Shown here: piece after piece, positions 12,346-17,335 of the stretch
Layout of the letters: every line of letters begins with the position of its first letter
Position numbering within the stretch: the stretch's first letter is position 1
NCBI GenBank assembly: GCA_038063075.1
Contig: JBBTVW010000052.1
Span: 1-17,335 of the forward strand
DNA length: 17,335 bases
DNA from: JACQHJ01 sp038063075
Lineage (GTDB): Bacteria > Patescibacteriota > Microgenomatia > Levybacterales > UBA12049
Direction: 5' to 3'
The notes under the pieces: generated by a model
The model's input: only the letters and a program-made list of their open reading frames with translations
Told to the model about the DNA's origin: nothing
The model's database searches: none
Translations under genes and position numbers: made by a program

Positions 12346-15300
12346 TTACGGAGCAACTTCTCTATATACCCTTGGAGCATTTTTAATAAATCTTGGTGCA
12401 TTTAAGCTAAAGTCTGGTCTCTCTTTAATATAAAATACAGGGCAATTTGAGTTACCAGAGCAAAGATCCCTTAAATTGTAGAAGTTTCCACCTTGAAGCG
12501 AAGCGTTTACAACTAATGCTCCCTCCATATTAAGTCTGTTGTCTGCTGTAGGACATGTATTATTTCCTTCAATATAGAAACTGTGATCTGTACTAAACCA
12601 TCCTTCAAGATGTGGAGTAAGAGAGGTTATTGTAGAAGTTCCCACAGTTGAATCTACGTAAATATTTCCTTGAACACTAAATAATACAGTTGATGTAGGT
12701 GGAACATCAATCGTTCCATTTAGGCGTAAATTTTCTGATACTAAAATTACATAATCTCTATTTGCAGGAAAAGCATAGTTACTTGATAGTGTTAAATTTC
12801 CAGATGCTTCATATATACCACTTGCTAGAGTTGGTGATAGGCTACAATTTGTTATCCCACCAGCTCCACAATGTGCGCTTGTAAGAAGCGTAGGTGGAGT
12901 ACCATTAGTTATTGCAAGATTTCTAATGTATGAATATGAAGTAGCAAGTGGGCTTCCTGAATTTGCAGGTCCATAGCTTTCAGAATATGAACTAATTCCA
13001 CCAACCTTCCAGTTATATGGATCTTGAGAAGCTTGTCCTGACCCAAAATTATCAGATCCAATACCAGTATAGATAACTCCTGGAGTTCCAGTTCCGGCTG
13101 GATTAAGAAGGGAAGCATAGCTTTGACAGGTTGCTCCTGCTGGAATAGTATATGGATATCCATTATTAAACCAGATATCTGATCCACCTGTTTGAACCCA
13201 AGGGCCGTCATTTGTTATTATTCCAAAGTTTAAGTTTGAAATGCTTCCATTAGTACAAATTGCACTATTATATCCTACAATTGAAGTATTACAGTTTGTT
13301 TGATTTCCTACGGTAACAGTAAAGTTAGGTGGGGGACCATTTTGAGGATAACTTATCCTGTAATTTGATGGAAGATCAATGTAAGAAATTGTATAAGACC
13401 CTGGAGGTAAATTGCTTATCGTATATGCTCCATTTGTATCAGTGCCAGTATATGTTGTACCAGAAGAGACAGCTCGGGCTGTAATAGTTATATTTGCACC
13501 ATAGTTAGATTCTGTTCCAGTATTTTTAATTCCATTTTCATTTTCATCAACATAAACATTACCGGTAATAGTAGATATAGTTATAAGATTAATTGTTGTA
13601 GTGTATGATCTACAACGATTTGTGCCTTGATAACAAACTGTAACGCTTGGATTAGTAACAGTTTCATTGGTGGTTGCTGGTGATCGCCATGTACTTACAG
13701 CAGAATTTACATTATCAACAGTTCCTGTTCCATCTGAAAACCAGGTATAGCTGAGTGGATCTCCGGTTGGTGAAGTAGGGTTGACGCATCTAAGCTGAGA
13801 TGTGACACCGGTTCCTGGATTAACAGTTGAAGGAGTTGCGGTTAATCCTCCAGCACAAGATGGGTTATTAATTGGTGTAACAAAAAAATTAAAAACTCCA
13901 CCAGGAGGAAGATCAAAAGTATTACTATTGGTTGAACTATTTGACATCATATATCCTGAGGGTATAGTTAGGGTAGTTGTTGATGTTCCAGGATCAAGAT
14001 TAGTCATTCTTACTCTACCGTTTACGTCCGTTGTATAAGGAGAACCAGTTGACCCTCTTCCAGTTACCGTAATTGTTGCTCCTTGATAAGGTTCATCACC
14101 ATCTATAGCATCTACAACTTGATTACCCCTATAATCTTTATAAACATATACAGTAACAGTTGATGTTTGTGGTGTTAATCCAAAATTTACAGTTCCATTT
14201 GGTCCAAGAGTTCTTTGTACACTACTTGGAGTTGTTAGTGTGTAATTCACTGGAGCTGTTGGCATTGAAGCACTGTATATTCCCGCATTGAGCTCGTTTG
14301 ATTGATATACTCCATTAGTGGTAGTGTAATTTACTCCATTAACTCTAACTGTAGCACTAGATGTAAAAAGTGCTTCACCAGTATCTTTAGTGCCATTTGT
14401 TGGATTATTGTCAATAAAGATTATTCCACTAATATGAGAGGTAACAGTGTATGGTGTGGTTGCGTTGTTATTGCCCTCATTAACCTCATTGATATCATCA
14501 GTATTATTTACTCCATTATCGTTTGGATCTACTATTGCAGTTGCTGTATAGCTTCCTGCAACAGGTCTTGGAACATTAGGTACAGTAAGTGTTCTTGATT
14601 GGTTCACTCCTAATGCATTTGTCGGTATGCTTACGCTTTGTCCGTTACCATTATTTACTTTAACATCAAATGCAGTTCCTGTACCAGAATATCCAGAGTT
14701 TATTATTGTAACTACTGCATCTGTTGTTCCTGCTGAGTTTCCACCTTGAAAACTAAAACCCGTTATCCTAAGATCTGGTTTTCCAGAGCAATCATTTGTT
14801 GTTTGAGATCTCCAACTACTCCAATCTGTTGGGCCTGAAATACCTGGTTCAGTATGAGCTTGTATTCTCCATTCATATGCAGTGCTGTAGGGAAGGGAAC
14901 ACCCACCTGGGCCAGTGGTACAAGCATTTCCTGGAAATTCATATGTAGCAGCATCAATACCATTAACTTCGTGTAAGTCTCCTCCTCCAACTTTTCTAAA
15001 CTGAATGTCATAAGGGTTACTATCTCTTTCTAATCCTAAGGGAATCCTATCCCAATTAAATTTCAACCCCGCAGCTCTATCTGTTCCTGCAGGCCCTTGG
15101 CAAAATGCAGTTTCAGTTCTAGTGCTATTTGCAGGGGGAGGGGGTGCACATCTATTTCCACCATCAGCTCCACCATCAGGGTCATTACATACTGCTGCAT
15201 ATGTTCTTCTTGATACTATATCGCATCCGCTTGACTTACATTCTCTACTTATCCACTCGCAGTTATTTGCTGGAGTATTTCCACCACAATAGTCTGTGCA

Positions 15301-15858
15301 AATTCCGTAATAGTTTCCTCCCCAAACGCATACATTTCCACTTCCAGGGCATTTCTCACTTGAACCCACAAATCCATGTCCAGTAGGGGAGTTACATCCA
15401 CCATATATCTTATTTGTATCAGGATAACCTGTTTTGCATGTTACATCAACACGAACTTCGTATAGACACCCTGCTCCAGCTATTGGCGTGCATATAGGAT
15501 CAGGGTTACTACTGTTTATTGGATCTACGCAAGCTGTAAGCCATTTCAAGGAATCATTATTATCATAGTCTGGAGAGCGACGTAATACTAGTACATTTTC
15601 AAAATTGTTACCGAATTTATTACATGAGTAATCTACGGAATAGGAGTTATTATAATAACTTGCCGTGTTTAAATTAGCATTCCACTTATATATATCATTA
15701 TCCAGATATACTTCAAGGGAAACTCCCCAAATTGTTCCGTTATTTTTATTGCATAATAAAAAATCTGTAGCTGCTAAGGATTGGGCTGGGTTAAAATGCC
15801 ATATTAAGACAGAGAATAAGATTATAAATAAAGCTTGAATTAGAGTAATAATTTTCAT
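12346..15858 (-). CDS. Large multidomain secreted surface protein
   Basis: 1170 residues. A signal peptide covers 1-30 (ending NPAQSLAA). Residues about 31-240 are cysteine-rich and unassigned. About 262-355 resembles a fibronectin-III domain (YEWRIQAH...WSSW). About 360-472 is CARDB-like (PDLRITGF, then INEVNEGNN). Three SdrD-B/collagen-binding-B-like repeats follow at about 475-561, 567-662 and 764-880; the third reads GNVYVDENENGIKNTGTE, then TDTNGAYTISNLPPGSYTI. An Ig-like domain separates the second and third (about 665-760). Residues 885-1170 form a separate C-terminal region with beta-rich repeats (NLTLSSNYAF, NLRLNGTIDV, NIYVDSTVG) ending ERPDFSLNAPRFIKN...VYREVAP. There is no LPxTG motif or C-terminal membrane helix. 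A structural or adhesive role outside the cell is inferred. The start is one base after the stop of the upstream membrane-protein gene, so they form an operon. Confidence 0.8.
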   Translation of the reverse strand: MKIITLIQALFIILFSVLIWHFNPAQSLAATDFLLCNKNNGTIWGVSLEVYLDNDIYKWNANLNTASYYNNSYSVDYSCNKFGNNFENVLVLRRSPDYDNNDSLKWLTACVDPINSSNPDPICTPIAGAGCLYEVRVDVTCKTGYPDTNKIYGGCNSPTGHGFVGSSEKCPGSGNVCVWGGNYYGICTDYCGGNTPANNCEWISRECKSSGCDIVSRRTYAAVCNDPDGGADGGNRCAPPPPANSTRTETAFCQGPAGTDRAAGLKFNWDRIPLGLERDSNPYDIQFRKVGGGDLHEVNGIDAATYEFPGNACTTGPGGCSLPYSTAYEWRIQAHTEPGISGPTDWSSWRSQTTNDCSGKPDLRITGFSFQGGNSAGTTDAVVTIINSGYSGTGTAFDVKVNNGNGQSVSIPTNALGVNQSRTLTVPNVPRPVAGSYTATAIVDPNDNGVNNTDDINEVNEGNNNATTPYTVTSHISGIIFIDNNPTNGTKDTGEALFTSSATVRVNGVNYTTTNGVYQSNELNAGIYSASMPTAPVNYTLTTPSSVQRTLGPNGTVNFGLTPQTSTVTVYVYKDYRGNQVVDAIDGDEPYQGATITVTGRGSTGSPYTTDVNGRVRMTNLDPGTSTTTLTIPSGYMMSNSSTNSNTFDLPPGGVFNFFVTPINNPSCAGGLTATPSTVNPGTGVTSQLRCVNPTSPTGDPLSYTWFSDGTGTVDNVNSAVSTWRSPATTNETVTNPSVTVCYQGTNRCRSYTTTINLITISTITGNVYVDENENGIKNTGTESNYGANITITARAVSSGTTYTGTDTNGAYTISNLPPGSYTISYIDLPSNYRISYPQNGPPPNFTVTVGNQTNCNTSIVGYNSAICTNGSISNLNFGIITNDGPWVQTGGSDIWFNNGYPYTIPAGATCQSYASLLNPAGTGTPGVIYTGIGSDNFGSGQASQDPYNWKVGGISSYSESYGPANSGSPLATSYSYIRNLAITNGTPPTLLTSAHCGAGGITNCSLSPTLASGIYEASGNLTLSSNYAFPANRDYVILVSENLRLNGTIDVPPTSTVLFSVQGNIYVDSTVGTSTITSLTPHLEGWFSTDHSFYIEGNNTCPTADNRLNMEGALVVNASLQGGNFYNLRDLCSGNSNCPVFYIKERPDFSLNAPRFIKNAPRVYREVAP

Positions 15859-15859
15859 A

Positions 15860-16657
15860 TTATTTGCTTTGTGTATCTGTTTCTTCTTGTTGCTTTAATG
15901 CTTCGACCTTGCTTTTAACACCAGATAGCTCTAGTGATTTTTTATATTCTTCTGGATAATATTTTCCCAAAAATGTAATGTACTCATTTACTATTGGATT
16001 ACTGCCACTTTTAGTAATGCCATAATAGTCCTTCATAACATCAAGCATTATTAAATAAGCGGTTGCTTTCAGTTTAGTATTTGTTTTCGGAAGATAACCC
16101 ACATTTTGAAGATGAATAATTAAATCATTTTTTAACCTTGATGATATAGAACTTGTTTTTATATCATTTACAATATTGATTATCTCTGTTGGTTGGGGAG
16201 AGTCTGCACAAGATGAATCCATACATGTAATTGGAAAATCATTTTTTCCGTTAGAATATGAAGCAAAATTATTTTGCGCAAAGCCACGAAGATCTTTATG
16301 TATTTGATATAGACTTTTTTTATTAGTATCTGAATATAGAGAAGATAAGAATATTCGCGCTTGAACAAGTGATTCATACTTTTCTTTATTTGATAACTTA
16401 TTGCTTGAAAGATTGTTTATCTTTTCAAATGCGCGTAGATAATAGTTTGAGGAAGCTATTTCCTTATCTGACGCTAATGATTTAATTCTTACCTGTAGCT
16501 GAGTATATCCTTTTAATCCGGAACTTTGATTAATTAGGTTATCTTTTGAGTAATCTAAATAAAAAATAATCCCTATTATAATTAAGATTAAAAATAATAA
16601 ACTTAGGACAATTAAGCGTACACGATTTTTAGCAAATAAAAAAGAAATATGTAGCAT
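15860..16657 (-). CDS. Single-pass membrane protein, unknown function
   Basis: 265 residues. One strongly hydrophobic segment (about 13-34, VRLIVLSLLFLILIIIGIIFYL) follows a short basic N-terminus. The remaining 230 residues are hydrophilic and mostly helical in character, and should face outside because basic residues precede the helix. Two cysteines sit close together in ITCMDSSC. The C-terminus is rich in Lys, Glu and Gln. No family is recognised. Because it lies one base upstream of the large surface-protein gene on the same strand, a role in exporting, anchoring or assembling that protein is a fair guess but is not shown by the sequence. Confidence 0.75.
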   Translation of the reverse strand: MLHISFLFAKNRVRLIVLSLLFLILIIIGIIFYLDYSKDNLINQSSGLKGYTQLQVRIKSLASDKEIASSNYYLRAFEKINNLSSNKLSNKEKYESLVQARIFLSSLYSDTNKKSLYQIHKDLRGFAQNNFASYSNGKNDFPITCMDSSCADSPQPTEIINIVNDIKTSSISSRLKNDLIIHLQNVGYLPKTNTKLKATAYLIMLDVMKDYYGITKSGSNPIVNEYITFLGKYYPEEYKKSLELSGVKSKVEALKQQEETDTQSK

Positions 16658-16682
16658 TTGTTAAATATGCCTTATTAAATTA

Positions 16683-16711
16683 AGATTACGATTTTTGACA
16701 GTTTATGTCAA
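16683..16711 (-). promoter_or_regulatory. Promoter of the membrane/surface-protein operon, with inverted repeat
   Basis: On the minus strand, a perfect TTGACA (16711-16706), 17 bases, then TAATCT (16688-16683). Transcription would begin near 16676, leaving a leader of about 19 bases. An AAGG lies 12 bases before the ATG. The -35 box is one arm of the palindrome TTGACA-N5-TGTCAA (16695-16711), which could be an operator. Confidence 0.55.
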
Positions 16712-16728
16712 GAAGAGGAAGGTTTAAC

Positions 16729-17335
16729 TTAGAAGGTGAATCCGCCGTCTTCCTTTATTCTTCTAGCAGCATATTTATCAAATTGTTCTTCGCCGAATTC
16801 AGTTTCTCCATGAAACCAAGCTTTTTGTGCGAGTTTTAACCATTCTATCTTTCCACATTCTTTATATACTGTATATGCAAATAAACTGAAATTATATATT
16901 ACCTTCCTTCTTGTGTCATTTCTTTCTTCATCAGTATTATCCAGCTCTCCTCCATTTTCTATGTATCCTAGGGTTTTGTTTATATACTTAAGATTATTAT
17001 CATGGAATTGGCTTGTCTCAGGTAACACCTTTGATGGGGGTAAATCCAATCCATCTTCTTCAATTGGAGCGTAAATTCTGTGGGCATATTTGGTTAAGTT
17101 ATTTAATGTTACCTCTTGATATTCTTGGTTAAATATTCCATTTTCAGGCGTAAGAATTTCTGGTTTAATTGTGGCACTTGGTTCCCTTGTTAGTTCTGGA
17201 GTAGGTTGTGCTGTTGGGATAGCAACTGGCTCAATCGTTGGTTCTGCTGTCATAGTTGCAGTTGGTTTTTCTCCTTCTACGCAAGGCTCCCAAGTTGTAG
17301 GATCATCTTGTGCTTGAAGAAGTGGATCTGTATTT
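16729..17335 (-). CDS. C-terminal part of a Pro/Thr-linker envelope protein (cut at window edge)
   Basis: The frame is open to the window edge, so the N-terminus lies outside; the ATG at 17253 is internal. At least 202 residues are present. The visible start (DPTTWEPCVEGEKPTAT) continues into a Pro/Thr/Glu-rich linker of about 40 residues, like that of the cohesin-like protein. A globular, acidic, helix-rich domain of about 135 residues follows and ends EDGGFTF. There is no membrane segment in the visible part. No family is recognised. The linker implies a surface or secreted protein whose anchor or signal is upstream. It ends 71 bases before the next gene on the strand, which has its own promoter, so it is probably a separate unit. 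Confidence 0.7.
   Translation of the reverse strand, partial: NTDPLLQAQDDPTTWEPCVEGEKPTATMTAEPTIEPVAIPTAQPTPELTREPSATIKPEILTPENGIFNQEYQEVTLNNLTKYAHRIYAPIEEDGLDLPPSKVLPETSQFHDNNLKYINKTLGYIENGGELDNTDEERNDTRRKVIYNFSLFAYTVYKECGKIEWLKLAQKAWFHGETEFGEEQFDKYAARRIKEDGGFTF

Noticed and set aside
14480..14530. DPNDNGVNNTDDINE in the giant surface protein as a dockerin partner for the cohesin-like domain
   Set aside because: It is a single Asp/Asn-rich loop inside a CARDB-like domain, without the paired calcium loops and helices of a dockerin.
17251..17253. ATG at 17253 (minus) as the start of the last gene
   Set aside because: The frame stays open upstream to the window edge with linker-like sequence, so the ATG is internal.

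Overview
The window looks like a compact, AT-rich genome piece from a Candidate Phyla Radiation (Patescibacteria) bacterium, most likely of the Microgenomates group. This is an inference. It rests on very tight packing with overlapping stop and start codons, an almost complete lack of Shine-Dalgarno sites, promoters sitting directly on start codons, surface proteins that share an N-terminal 'LPxTV...Q...GAA' anchor, and a thymidylate salvage/synthesis block typical of reduced genomes. TGA acts as a stop codon (for example in the ATGA overlaps at 1567 and 7330), so the TGA=Gly code of Gracilibacteria/SR1 does not apply.

Layout: 1-45 is the tail of a gene entering from the left. 92-251 holds tRNA-Cys(GCA) and tRNA-Ile(GAT) behind one promoter. 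404-3351 is a three-gene operon for envelope proteins: a membrane-anchored SurA-N-like protein, a secreted 12-cysteine protein, and a cohesin-like, Pro/Thr-linker, LPxTG-type surface protein. 3361-4575 (minus) and 4652-5059 (plus) are two divergent beta-carbonic-anhydrase-like genes whose promoters are back to back; the second continues into dcd (5063-5635). A PlsC-like acyltransferase (5632-6540, minus) converges on dcd. 6630-11431 is a thymidylate gene block: tmk, dut, a Nudix gene, thyA, a second Nudix gene, folA and glyA, followed by an unknown gene (11434-12342). 12346 to the right edge (minus) carries envelope genes: a 1170-residue multidomain secreted protein, a single-pass membrane protein, and the C-terminal part of a Pro/Thr-linker protein cut by the window edge.

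The central genes form a complete route to dTTP precursors. Dcd and Dut make dUMP from dCTP/dUTP, ThyA methylates it, FolA and GlyA regenerate methylene-tetrahydrofolate, and Tmk phosphorylates dTMP. The Nudix enzymes probably clean up nucleotides. The tmk gene is interrupted only by a 10-N assembly gap that appears to be spurious.

I see no CRISPR array, insertion sequence, rRNA gene or convincing hairpin terminator. The longest stretch without a gene is 252-403. It holds nothing recognisable apart from the promoter of the first operon and a short TGACA/TGTCA inverted repeat. All function calls come from motifs read by eye; no database search was possible.
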